Part shown: in pieces, positions 16,759 through 24,502 of the stretch
Layout: every line of letters starts with the position of its first letter
How positions within the stretch are numbered: the stretch's first letter is position 1
From: G963663315 sp965231905
GTDB lineage: Bacteria; Pseudomonadota; Gammaproteobacteria; Arenicellales; Poriferihabitantaceae
Assembly: GCA_965231905.1 (NCBI GenBank)
Contig: CBDDOO010000001.1
Span: 372,001 to 436,000 of the forward strand
Direction: 5' to 3'
Length of the DNA stretch: 64,000 nucleotides
Made by a program: the position numbers and the translations under genes
The notes under the pieces: generated by a model
Told to the model about the DNA's origin: nothing
The model's database searches: none
What the model saw: the letters and a program-made list of their open reading frames with translations, nothing else

Positions 16759-18819
16759 TCAATTCATATCCAGCGCCTTCTTCCGTTCATTCGCCCAGGT
16801 CCGTATGATCTGGTCAACCGCAAGACCCATGAAGGCGACACACAACCCCAGTGTCAGTCCGATTCCGGTGCCCTGTGGATCAGAAATGGCTTTCAGAATC
16901 AACTGCCCGAGATCGGTGGTGCCGATAAAGGCCCCGATAATTACCATGAACAAGGCAAAGACCGCAGTCTGGTTGACGCCCAGCATGATGTGAGGAAACG
17001 CGAGGGGCAATTCAATCGAGAGCCATCGCTGGATGCGCGATACACCCAGCATGGAGCCTGTATCATGCAGAACCTGTGGGACACTGCGAAGCCCTTCGAC
17101 TGTATACCGTGTCGCCGGGACGGTGGCATAGACAATCGCGGCAATGATCACGGAGGTGTCGGTGATACCAAACAGCATGATCACCGGGATCAGGTATATG
17201 AACGAGGGGAACGTCTGAAGAAAATCACAGATCAGCAGAACTCCCTTGCTGGCGACGGAATTCTGGGCGCACAAAGAACCGATGATCACGCCGAGAACAG
17301 TCGAGACGATCACGGAGAACGAGGCCATATAGGCGGTGATCAGGGCCCTGTCCCAATATTCCGACAGCGCAATGAAAAGCAGGAATCCGCCGATGATCAG
17401 CGCCTGTCTGACGCCTGCCAGAATGTATCCAATGCCCATCATCAGAACAAAGGTTGCCACGACGGGCATGCTGAGGTACATGTTTTTCATCGGCACCAGT
17501 ACAGCCGTGATCAGGAACTCGTTAAAACTGTTCAGCGCGTAGAAGAACGTGTCCCATACCCAATCCACCGCGGCCTGCCATAATGGCGCAGTCGTAATAC
17601 CCTTGTTGTGCGGGACGATGTACAGATAATTAAAATCCTCCCTGAAGAGAAAGCCGCCAATCCAGGCCAATGCCGTACCGACCAGAAAGACAACCAGAGC
17701 CAGCAATGCGTACCGGTTTCGCTGTACAAAGGTCAGGTCAGCAAAGTAGTCCGTCTGCTTGTTTGCCCAGGCCAGGGACATTTTGTCCAGTACAACCGCA
17801 ATCAGTACGATACAGACCCCGATCTCAATCCCGGCGCCAACCTTGAGAGAGTTCAGCGCGATCATCAGGTTGGAACCCAGGCCCTGGGCGCCGATAAACG
17901 AAGCAATCACGGTCATTGCCAGGCATTGCATGACCGTCTGGTTGACGCCGATCAGGATGTCACGTCTCGCTGTGGGAATCAGCACCCGGAGCATCAACTG
18001 GATTTTGTTGCACCCGCTCATCATGCCTGAGTCCACTACATCCGCGGGCACTTTCTTTAATCCCAACAGCGTTAACCGAACCATTGGCGGTGTGGCGAAC
18101 ACGATCGTCGCAATCGCGGCGGCATGGTCTCCGACACCAAACAGCACGATCACCGGAACCAGATAGGAATAGTGCGGCATGGTCTGGGCAATGTTGAGGA
18201 GCGGATTCAGGGCCTCCTCGATGAACCGGCTCTTGTAGGCCCAAATACCCAGCGCCAGGCCGAGAATAACCGATACCGGAGCGGCGATCAATATAAATGA
18301 CAATGTCTCCATCGAAGGCTTCCACTGTCCAAACACCGCGATAAATGTCGTACAGACCGCAGCCAGTATTGCCAGCCGCATTCCCTGTAGCCTGTAACCC
18401 AGAATAATGGCCCAACCGGTAATCACTGTCCAGGGCAGGGCAGGCCAGCGCGCCCAGGGATTCTCATTGATGAAATCCCAACTGGTAAAGGCGACAACCG
18501 TCTTGTTTCCCCCCAGAAAGATTTCCCGGACAAAATTGATTACGAAAAGAAACAGGCCGGATATAGTCCGGGTGATTTCCCGAAACAGGGCTTCTTCTTC
18601 ATAATCCTCAATAATCGGGTCGTATACCTGCACCGGCCACCAGTCGAACATGACATACCTGACCGAATCGTTGATGATCGTGGGCAGTTGCGAAAGCAAC
18701 GGCGGCAAGCGCCACAGATAACTGGATTCAGAGGGACTGATCAAAAGGCACAGCAAGAAGAATACCGCCAAAAGGACGGCAAATTGAGCGACTTTCGAAT
18801 ACTTGGTCAGGAAAGTCAT
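16759..18819 (-). CDS. proW: glycine betaine/proline ABC transporter permease, tandem double-domain ProW
   Basis: The 686-residue product contains two copies of the ProW/OpuAB permease domain. The first copy has QTMPHYSYLVPVIVLFGVGD and GVNQTVMQCLAMTVIASFIGAQGLG; the second has QTFPSFIYLIPVIMLFGITD and GVNQTAVFALFMVIIGAFIGTTDLG. Each is a typical binding-protein-dependent transport motif set. Usual ProW is 350 residues or shorter and works as a homodimer, so here the channel dimer is fused into one chain of about twelve to fourteen helices. The gene starts nine bases after proV. Import of glycine betaine, choline or a related compound is the family role. Confidence 0.9.
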   Translation of the reverse strand: MTFLTKYSKVAQFAVLLAVFFLLCLLISPSESSYLWRLPPLLSQLPTIINDSVRYVMFDWWPVQVYDPIIEDYEEEALFREITRTISGLFLFVINFVREIFLGGNKTVVAFTSWDFINENPWARWPALPWTVITGWAIILGYRLQGMRLAILAAVCTTFIAVFGQWKPSMETLSFILIAAPVSVILGLALGIWAYKSRFIEEALNPLLNIAQTMPHYSYLVPVIVLFGVGDHAAAIATIVFATPPMVRLTLLGLKKVPADVVDSGMMSGCNKIQLMLRVLIPTARRDILIGVNQTVMQCLAMTVIASFIGAQGLGSNLMIALNSLKVGAGIEIGVCIVLIAVVLDKMSLAWANKQTDYFADLTFVQRNRYALLALVVFLVGTALAWIGGFLFREDFNYLYIVPHNKGITTAPLWQAAVDWVWDTFFYALNSFNEFLITAVLVPMKNMYLSMPVVATFVLMMGIGYILAGVRQALIIGGFLLFIALSEYWDRALITAYMASFSVIVSTVLGVIIGSLCAQNSVASKGVLLICDFLQTFPSFIYLIPVIMLFGITDTSVIIAAIVYATVPATRYTVEGLRSVPQVLHDTGSMLGVSRIQRWLSIELPLAFPHIMLGVNQTAVFALFMVIIGAFIGTTDLGQLILKAISDPQGTGIGLTLGLCVAFMGLAVDQIIRTWANERKKALDMN

Positions 18820-18828
18820 TGTACGGTA

Positions 18829-19899
18829 TCAGCGCTGTTCCGGCTTACCGGATTTTCCTCCGAACAACACCTTGAGCACGTGAGAGGTATGCAGTATCCC
18901 CACCACTTCGCCATCCGAATTCACGACCGCCACCGGCTTATCCTGTCCGAGAATATTCTCCGCGACGGACTCAATCACGGCATCCATGGGAACTTTGAGA
19001 TCGCCGAATACTTCCGTGGCAGACACAGGATCCATTACGGATTGCACTCTCAGCACCTTTTCCCGAGGTACATCCTCCGTAAACTTGCGCACATATTCGG
19101 TCGCTGGATTCAGTACGATATTGGAAGGCGTGTCCAGCTGCTCAACCACTCCATCTTTCATAATGGCTATCCGGTCGGCGAGACGCAGGGCCTCGTCAAA
19201 ATCATGGGTAACAAACAGGATGGTCTTATCCAAAACCCCCTGTAACCGCAGGAACTCATCCTGCATTTCCTTGCGGATCAGTGGGTCCAGCGCGGAGAAT
19301 GGCTCATCCAGAAACCAGATATCAGGCTCGACAGCCAGGGAACGCGCGATGCCCACCCTTTGCTGCTGGCCACCGGACAATTCCCGGGGGAAATAATTCT
19401 CACGTCCCTCAAGGCTAACCAGATGAACCATTTCCAGGGCCCTCTGGACACTGGCCCGGGTACTGATTCCCTTCACCTGCAATGGAAACGCGATATTCTC
19501 AAGAACGGTCTTGTGCGGCAACAGCCCGAAATTCTGAAAGACCATGCCCATCCTGTTTCGTCGCAACTCGACGAGTTGCTTGTGATTCATGGTCAGGATG
19601 TCCTGCCCCTCGATAAAAATCTTCCCGGAAGTGGCATCCGTCAATCTCGATATGCAGCGGAGCAGGGTTGACTTTCCAGAACCGGACAAACCCATGATCA
19701 CCAGGATTTCCCCCTTGATCACATCCAGGGAGACGTTATTGACCCCCACGATCAGTCCCGCCTCCATGAATCGTTTGGTGTCTGCAACGCCACCCGATTC
19801 CCGGAGCATGCTTTTAGCGTTATTGCCGAATATCTTGTAGACAGATTCGCACCGGATAATGGCCTGCTCTTTCCCGGCGGATTCTTCTTCTGATGACAT
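18829..19899 (-). CDS. proV: glycine betaine/proline ABC transporter ATP-binding protein
   Basis: The 356-residue product is a ProV/OpuAA ATPase. It has Walker A GLSGSGKST, Q-loop VFQNFGLLPHKTV, signature LSGGQQQR, Walker B DIWFLDEPFSALDPL and H-loop VTHD. ARRFMEAG-like residues (TKRFMEAGLIVGVNN) precede the core as in ProV. The C-terminal ~90 residues (VQSVMDPVSATEVF to HVLKVLFGG) form a CBS-like region, the part that senses ionic strength in OpuA. A strong terminator lies upstream between proX and this gene, so expression probably depends on read-through or its own promoter. Confidence 0.92.
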   Translation of the reverse strand: MSSEEESAGKEQAIIRCESVYKIFGNNAKSMLRESGGVADTKRFMEAGLIVGVNNVSLDVIKGEILVIMGLSGSGKSTLLRCISRLTDATSGKIFIEGQDILTMNHKQLVELRRNRMGMVFQNFGLLPHKTVLENIAFPLQVKGISTRASVQRALEMVHLVSLEGRENYFPRELSGGQQQRVGIARSLAVEPDIWFLDEPFSALDPLIRKEMQDEFLRLQGVLDKTILFVTHDFDEALRLADRIAIMKDGVVEQLDTPSNIVLNPATEYVRKFTEDVPREKVLRVQSVMDPVSATEVFGDLKVPMDAVIESVAENILGQDKPVAVVNSDGEVVGILHTSHVLKVLFGGKSGKPEQR

Positions 19900-19974
19900 G
19901 TCCGAAATTATGGCTCCCCAATGAGATACGGATAGTGTACCTTAGGTTCCTGTCCGATTTGTGAACTCCAGACC

Positions 19975-20010
19975 AAAAAAAACGGATTCCCCCCGCAAAA
20001 GGGGGAATCC
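19975..20010 (-). terminator. intrinsic terminator between proX and proV
   Basis: Read on the minus strand, GGATTCCCCC and GGGGGAATCC form a perfect 10-bp stem (20001-20010 with 19984-19993) around a 7-base loop, followed directly by eight T residues (the run of A at 19975-19982 on the plus strand). This is a textbook Rho-independent terminator 46 bases after the proX stop. Confidence 0.88.
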
Positions 20011-20056
20011 GGGGGCCGGCTTAAAGTCCCCGCAGTCTGCGGAAGGACTGCCGTCG

Positions 20057-21034
20057 TCAGTTGCTCGCTCCGAGGATGGAGACGGTCCAGGGCTTCCAGA
20101 CATTCTCATTGTCCGCCAGCCACTTGACGGCGGCGTCTGCATGGGTCATGCCATCGACATCAACCAGCGCCGCCATCGAACCGATCTGTGGAGTGGTGAA
20201 TGACAATTTGGAAAATGTTGTGTACGCCCGGGGATGTGACTTCGCGAATCGATAGTTGGCGCCTTTTTTCAGCCAGCCTTTCGGAGAGCCGCATCCGGTC
20301 GTGCTCAGGTCGCCGCCATCCGCAATCCGGCAACCGTCATAGTACGGCGGAAATTCAATAAAGGTGAATCCCGAGGCATCCGTGAAGTTGGGCGTCCAGT
20401 TGAAGATAATGGTTCCGCGGCCCTCTTTCTCAGCGGCTTTAAGCTCCGTCCAGAGCGCATCCGCGGCGCCCGCGAACTTGACAACCCACTTATCATCCAG
20501 GCCCAGACCCTTGAGCCGGTTCGGCATGACGTCACCATGCCAGCTTTGCGGGCCTTCCAGCCAGCGGCCCTTGCCATCGGAATCCGGCGTGGCGAAGTTT
20601 TCGTGGCAGTCCTTCAGCGCCTCCCAGCTTGGCAGGCCCGGACAAAGGCCCTTATCGATGACCCAGTTGGGTACTCCCATCTCTTCGAGGGTTTCCGCGG
20701 CATGGGTGCCCATGTCGATCAAACCGCCTGTCTCCATTGCGCTGTAATAGGCGTTTTGCATCGTGGATTGCCAGACTTCGTGTACGATGGTGAGGTCGCC
20801 GGAGCGAACCGCCTCGAAGCTGGCCTGATTGTCTACAGGAACATATTCGACATTGTTTCCCATGCTTTCGAATATGCCGCCGATCACGTGCGCCATAACG
20901 ACCTGGCTGGACCAGTTCTTGATCGGGATTTTGATCGGTTCACTGCTGTCCGCCGCCATGGCGGGAGCCGTCGTCAGAAAAAGACATAAGGCCGACAGCA
21001 TAGCTGTCAATGACTTGACACCTGATTTTTTCAT
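20057..21034 (-). CDS. proX: glycine betaine/proline-type ABC transporter substrate-binding protein
   Basis: The 325-residue product has a signal peptide (MKKSGVKSLTAMLSALCLFL, cleavage after TAPAMA) and an OpuAC-type binding domain: IPIKNWSSQVVMAHVIGGIFESMGNNVEYV is the family start, and WQSTMQNAYY, WVVKF and WTPNF supply aromatic residues of the kind that box a trimethylammonium head group. The ATG at 21034 is chosen because GGAG lies six bases before it; an ATG at 21058 is in frame. It is the first gene of the proXVW unit and is followed by a strong terminator, which would keep this protein in excess. Exact ligand (betaine, choline, carnitine, other) is not fixed by sequence. Confidence 0.88.
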   Translation of the reverse strand: MKKSGVKSLTAMLSALCLFLTTAPAMAADSSEPIKIPIKNWSSQVVMAHVIGGIFESMGNNVEYVPVDNQASFEAVRSGDLTIVHEVWQSTMQNAYYSAMETGGLIDMGTHAAETLEEMGVPNWVIDKGLCPGLPSWEALKDCHENFATPDSDGKGRWLEGPQSWHGDVMPNRLKGLGLDDKWVVKFAGAADALWTELKAAEKEGRGTIIFNWTPNFTDASGFTFIEFPPYYDGCRIADGGDLSTTGCGSPKGWLKKGANYRFAKSHPRAYTTFSKLSFTTPQIGSMAALVDVDGMTHADAAVKWLADNENVWKPWTVSILGASN

Positions 21035-21151
21035 AATGGTCTCCGTTGGTATTTGCAAATAAAATATTTTAATGATTGTTTATGAATGCGGTATAGCGGG
21101 CAAACTATAGCTTGCAATTCTGTCTTTTGGAAGTACCATTTTCGTACCACT

Positions 21152-21862
21152 TCAGCCGTCGTCCGGCAGTCCGGCCTGCATCTGATCGCGGTCGAACCAC
21201 CATTGGTCCTGTATCAGCGCATCAATCACATTACGCAGTCGAACCAGAAACTTCTCCGGGTCATCCAGTTCCATCCTCTCAATCCAGCGATCAAAGGTGG
21301 CCTGGTCATGGGCATCGGCATGGCGGCGGCCAACGGTGGTCAGCATCTGCATGGCATCGACATACAACCCGGCGTCTTTGACCTGTTCCTTGCGTAAATC
21401 ATGGACATAGACTGCGGTAGCCGCGGCCACGGCGGCGCCATCGGCATCGTCAGCGGTTTCGTCGATCACATGCTGCAGCATGTCGATGGTGATTTTCGGG
21501 TTGACCGGGAACGTGACCGCGAGCCAGACTCCCTGGCCCAGCGCGGCCAGACTGTCCGTATGATCGCACTGGAACAGGAGATCACATAAATCAATCACTG
21601 ACGGCCAGTCGCGGGCAGTAAAAAGTGGGTCGAATTGCGCTCTTGCCCGTTGCCATGCCTGATTGTGCTGTCCCAGTTCGAGCAGCAGCCAGGCGGCGTC
21701 CTTGTCGAGCCGCGCAATCATTACCGGGTCCGGTTCAGCCGTTGACCGTTGTTCGTTCAGGCGGGTTTCGAGCAGAGCCAGGCGGGCCTTGACAGCAGCG
21801 ATTGAGACGATTGTATCCGCCCCGGTTTCAGCGCCGAAGTCAAATCTGGTTTTGGGTGGCAT
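21152..21862 (-). CDS. unknown alpha-helical protein coupled to a TauD-type dioxygenase
   Basis: The 236-residue product is predicted mostly helical, with acidic and Ala-rich segments and a LVRLRNVIDALIQDQWWFDRDQM tail split over two helices. The region ~65-170 resembles TPR-like helical pairs (WQRARAQFDPLFTARDW, DLCDLLFQCDHTDSLA), but I recognise no family. Its start lies 23 bases inside the dioxygenase gene, so the two are translated together. No signal peptide or membrane segment is seen. It may be a partner or stabiliser of the oxygenase. Confidence 0.6.
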   Translation of the reverse strand: MPPKTRFDFGAETGADTIVSIAAVKARLALLETRLNEQRSTAEPDPVMIARLDKDAAWLLLELGQHNQAWQRARAQFDPLFTARDWPSVIDLCDLLFQCDHTDSLAALGQGVWLAVTFPVNPKITIDMLQHVIDETADDADGAAVAAATAVYVHDLRKEQVKDAGLYVDAMQMLTTVGRRHADAHDQATFDRWIERMELDDPEKFLVRLRNVIDALIQDQWWFDRDQMQAGLPDDG

Positions 21863-22787
21863 TGTGGTGGTCGGGGTGATCAGGGGTTATGGGAACTGCA
21901 GCGACCCGATCAAGGTATCGGATACGATAAAGCAGCCGGTTTTGTCGTTCGCATTGCCTGAATGACGTTCTGTTGTGCAGGACATTATTACAGATCAGCC
22001 CCTGGCCGGGGGACAGGGTATGTTTGATAACGTAGTCGGAATTCTCCAGCAAATCGGTCAACATTGCCCGCGCCTCACTGAGAACCGGATCAGGGCGCCA
22101 CAGGACAGACCGGGTACGGGCAGTATACCGCATCCACAGCCGGCCGCTGGCCGTGACCGCAAAAACCGGGCCGGTGACGCTTTCCCGAATGCTTCGGTTA
22201 TCAATCCGATTGGCTGGAATGGTCATCGCTTCGGGGTGCATCAGCGCCGCAATATAATCCGGGTTCTGATCCCGCAGCAGGATGTAGGCGATTTCGTGAT
22301 CCAGTAATTGATTCTCTCCGCCGCCGGGCGCCGATTCGACGCAATGCAGGATGAATGACTGAATCATGCCACCCGTGTCATCGCCGTCTCCGGCAGTCTG
22401 GTAATAACCATCCGTGTGCCAGTTCAATGACCGGTCGGTATAGGGAATGAATTTTTGTTGCCTGTGATCCCGGCTTACCCGGACTTCACTGACGCCCTGA
22501 TCATCCGCATAGAGATTGGAGACGACCTGCTTCAACCCCATACAGGCGCCAAGCTCCAATACGCGGCTTCGGGTCATTTCGGTGTCACTGCGGTAAAAGC
22601 AGAAATTATTGCCGTCACAGGACGCTTGCAATGACTGTCGCTCGCCGGCTGAAATATTTCCGGGGTTTGTGACCCGGGTCATCAGCGTTGGCGCGTCGGT
22701 CACATAGCGGGCCAGTTTCCAGTCCCGCCAGCGCCGGTAAGCCGCGTGGTCGCCGAGGTCATAAGGATTGCATTGCTGCGACGGCAT
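21840..22787 (-). CDS. TauD/TfdA-family Fe(II)/2-oxoglutarate dioxygenase
   Basis: The 315-residue product has the facial-triad motif HTDG (in LNWHTDGYYQ, near residue 127) and a distal HNRTSF with following RLLYRIRYLDR, giving the Arg that binds 2-oxoglutarate. Together with LGLKQVVSNLYADDQGV-like segments it resembles the gamma-butyrobetaine hydroxylase / TauD group. Such enzymes hydroxylate small acids or amines with release of CO2 and succinate. Betaine transport genes next door make a quaternary ammonium substrate plausible, but that is inference. It is the middle gene of a DUF924-dioxygenase-unknown operon. Confidence 0.8.
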   Translation of the reverse strand: MPSQQCNPYDLGDHAAYRRWRDWKLARYVTDAPTLMTRVTNPGNISAGERQSLQASCDGNNFCFYRSDTEMTRSRVLELGACMGLKQVVSNLYADDQGVSEVRVSRDHRQQKFIPYTDRSLNWHTDGYYQTAGDGDDTGGMIQSFILHCVESAPGGGENQLLDHEIAYILLRDQNPDYIAALMHPEAMTIPANRIDNRSIRESVTGPVFAVTASGRLWMRYTARTRSVLWRPDPVLSEARAMLTDLLENSDYVIKHTLSPGQGLICNNVLHNRTSFRQCERQNRLLYRIRYLDRVAAVPITPDHPDHHNATQNQI

Positions 22788-22803
22788 GTCCGATTCTGAA
22801 CCA

Positions 22804-23403
22804 TCAAAAAGAAGACCCGGGCTGGCTCAGGAAAGCCAGTTCTTCGGCGGTGGATTCCCGGCCCAGGATCTGATTGCGATGCGGATAACGTCCGAACCGT
22901 TCGATAATCTCGAAATGCTGGTAGGCGAATTGATAGTATCCATCGAACATTTCCCGCTCGTCCCGCTCCACCGAATTGCGCAGATTGTCGTACAGCACCA
23001 ATGATTTGTGCTGCATGGCGATATCCTCGCTATGTTCGAACGGCAACCAGGCAAACACCCGCCAGACCGGCGGCAGCGTCTGGTCCCAGGCCTTGTCGAC
23101 CATTTCTATCGCGAAACGAAGCGCGGCCGGATCAAAGGCAAAGGCTCTGGCGGTTCCCCGGTACATGTTTCTCGGAAACTGGTCGAGGCAGATAATTGAG
23201 GCCAGAAGGCCACGGGCAGAGCGTTGCATTTGTGGCATTTTACCCCGGTATACCGCATCCGTAATACTTTCAAACCGCTCCGTGACCTGCTGGTCCGTCT
23301 GATCGTTTTTCGACCACCACAGTGACTTTTTCCGGTCGTTGATTTCCCGGTTTGAAGGTTGGCTGCCAAACCAGAACTCAAGAATGCTGTCTGTTGTTTC
23401 CAT
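22804..23403 (-). CDS. DUF924 family protein
   Basis: The 199-residue product starts METTDSILEFWFG and contains the family motifs LLASIICLDQFPRNMYRGTARAF (in pieces) and PFEHSEDIAMQ, followed by FGRYPHRNQILGRESTAEE. DUF924 proteins are helical, TPR-like, and of unknown role. In-frame codons upstream to 23637 cross a palindromic element and encode an unlikely Arg/Trp-rich stretch, so the ATG at 23403 is used. It starts the operon with the TauD-type gene, 16 bases apart. Confidence 0.88.
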   Translation of the reverse strand: METTDSILEFWFGSQPSNREINDRKKSLWWSKNDQTDQQVTERFESITDAVYRGKMPQMQRSARGLLASIICLDQFPRNMYRGTARAFAFDPAALRFAIEMVDKAWDQTLPPVWRVFAWLPFEHSEDIAMQHKSLVLYDNLRNSVERDEREMFDGYYQFAYQHFEIIERFGRYPHRNQILGRESTAEELAFLSQPGSSF

Positions 23404-23471
23404 AATAGATTCAGTGTGAGTATGAATCCGCTTATGGTACAACAAGTATGGCACAATGTGACATGAGATGG

Positions 23472-23515
23472 ATTCCCGCTCCCCGTTCGGAGCCGGGGAC
23501 AAGCTTTGCGGGAAT
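23472..23515. repeat. REP-like palindromic element
   Basis: ATTCCCGC (23472-23479) and GCGGGAAT (23508-23515) are perfect inverted arms; an inner stem CCCCG (23481-23485) / CGGGG (23494-23498) nests between them. It lies upstream of the DUF924 gene in a 660-base stretch without a firm gene. The outer arms look like intergenic repeats common in proteobacteria. It shares the (G)ATTCCC core with the arms of the proX terminator. Confidence 0.6.
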
Positions 23516-23644
23516 GTTGGTTGAAGAACAGACCGGACGGCGCACCACCAAGACCTCGGACCAAGACCTCGACCACGCACCATCCGGCGTTGCCGGAAGC
23601 GTCTACAGAAGCAAAACCCAAACCAACGCCTGAACAATCGCGAT

Positions 23645-23845
23645 ATGGTGGACTTGGCGATTTACCACATGGGGCAGATAGTACTTGATCGGGATGTTGT
23701 CTTGTTGAATCTGGAGCTATGCCGGAAGGTCATCCAGGACACGGACGAATACGAGAATTTCACCAGCGCGATGGAGGTACTGCAAGCGGCCTGTATTGAC
23801 CAGATCGAGATTGAGCGCAAGCGCGAGCGCGAGGGGATGCACTGA
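23645..23845 (+). CDS. possible small protein (66 aa), unknown
   Basis: This ATG-to-TGA frame would encode a helical protein ending in a charged IDQIEIERKREREG stretch. There is no good ribosome site and no family that I recognise. The residue mix is more protein-like than the overlapping frames, which are rich in Pro and Arg. It is the only reasonable coding candidate in 23404-24067; the rest of that span shows just the palindromic element and the AT-rich leader of the next gene. Confidence 0.3.
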   Translation: MVDLAIYHMGQIVLDRDVVLLNLELCRKVIQDTDEYENFTSAMEVLQAACIDQIEIERKREREGMH

Positions 23846-24067
23846 CCAGCAATCGACCAGCCAGGCATTAACGCGGACGGGACGGCGTGATTGTCGGGCG
23901 GCCACCAGAGGATTGACGAACGGCGATTCCGGGTATCTTCTCCAGCGCGGGGAAAATGCTTGTGCCGATGGGAACAAGCACAATTCAGGGTTTTTATGCC
24001 TGAAACCACCAAATAAAGGACTTAATTGGTCTTTTCAAGGCATTCATAAATACATTACACTTGCCGC

Positions 24068-24502
24068 ATGATGAAGACAATTCGACTGAAAGAACTCTAT
24101 CTGGAGCGACCGAAGCGACCGAAACAGTCCGATCGAGCGCGACCCGGCGAGCCGGTACGCTTGTCCAGGACATACAGATTGCACCGTGACCGCTTGATGG
24201 AACTGGACGAACTGGCCGAGTACAAAGGCATATCGAAGGCGGCCACCATTGAACGACTGATCAGGTTCGGGAGTGCTATCCGGCGCGACCTTGAGAAGTA
24301 CCCGAACGGCGTTATGATCGAGCGCGAGGGCAAGAGCGGATGGACGATCAGACCAACCGAACCGAACCACACCACTGACAACAACCCGGAACATGACCAT
24401 GACCACAACCACAAAAACCCTGGCCAGGCTAATCGCCGTAATGTTCCTGTTGCCTGTGGTGTTCGCCGTCCATGCGGTTGTAAAACATGGCAGCAATGGT
24501 AA
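24068..24502 (+). CDS. ribbon-helix-helix-like small regulator overlapping the RTX gene
   Basis: The 144-residue product has a basic N-terminus with RPKRPKQ, then VRLSRTYRLHRDRLMELDELAEYKGISKAATIERLI (in pieces): a beta strand and two helices like a CopG/Arc-type DNA-binding fold around residues 30-75. The part after residue ~95 is low complexity (HDHDHNHKN) and overlaps the first 110 bases of the RTX gene in another frame, so the true protein function probably lies in the first ~90 residues. It may control the RTX gene that begins within it. An AT-rich leader with TTGGTC and TACATT-like boxes lies before the start. Confidence 0.55.
   Translation: MMKTIRLKELYLERPKRPKQSDRARPGEPVRLSRTYRLHRDRLMELDELAEYKGISKAATIERLIRFGSAIRRDLEKYPNGVMIEREGKSGWTIRPTEPNHTTDNNPEHDHDHNHKNPGQANRRNVPVACGVRRPCGCKTWQQW

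Noticed and set aside
22804..23637. Longer N-terminus for the DUF924 protein
   Set aside because: The extra 78 codons cross a palindromic element and give an Arg/Trp/Cys-rich stretch not found in the family; ATG 23403 starts the family domain.
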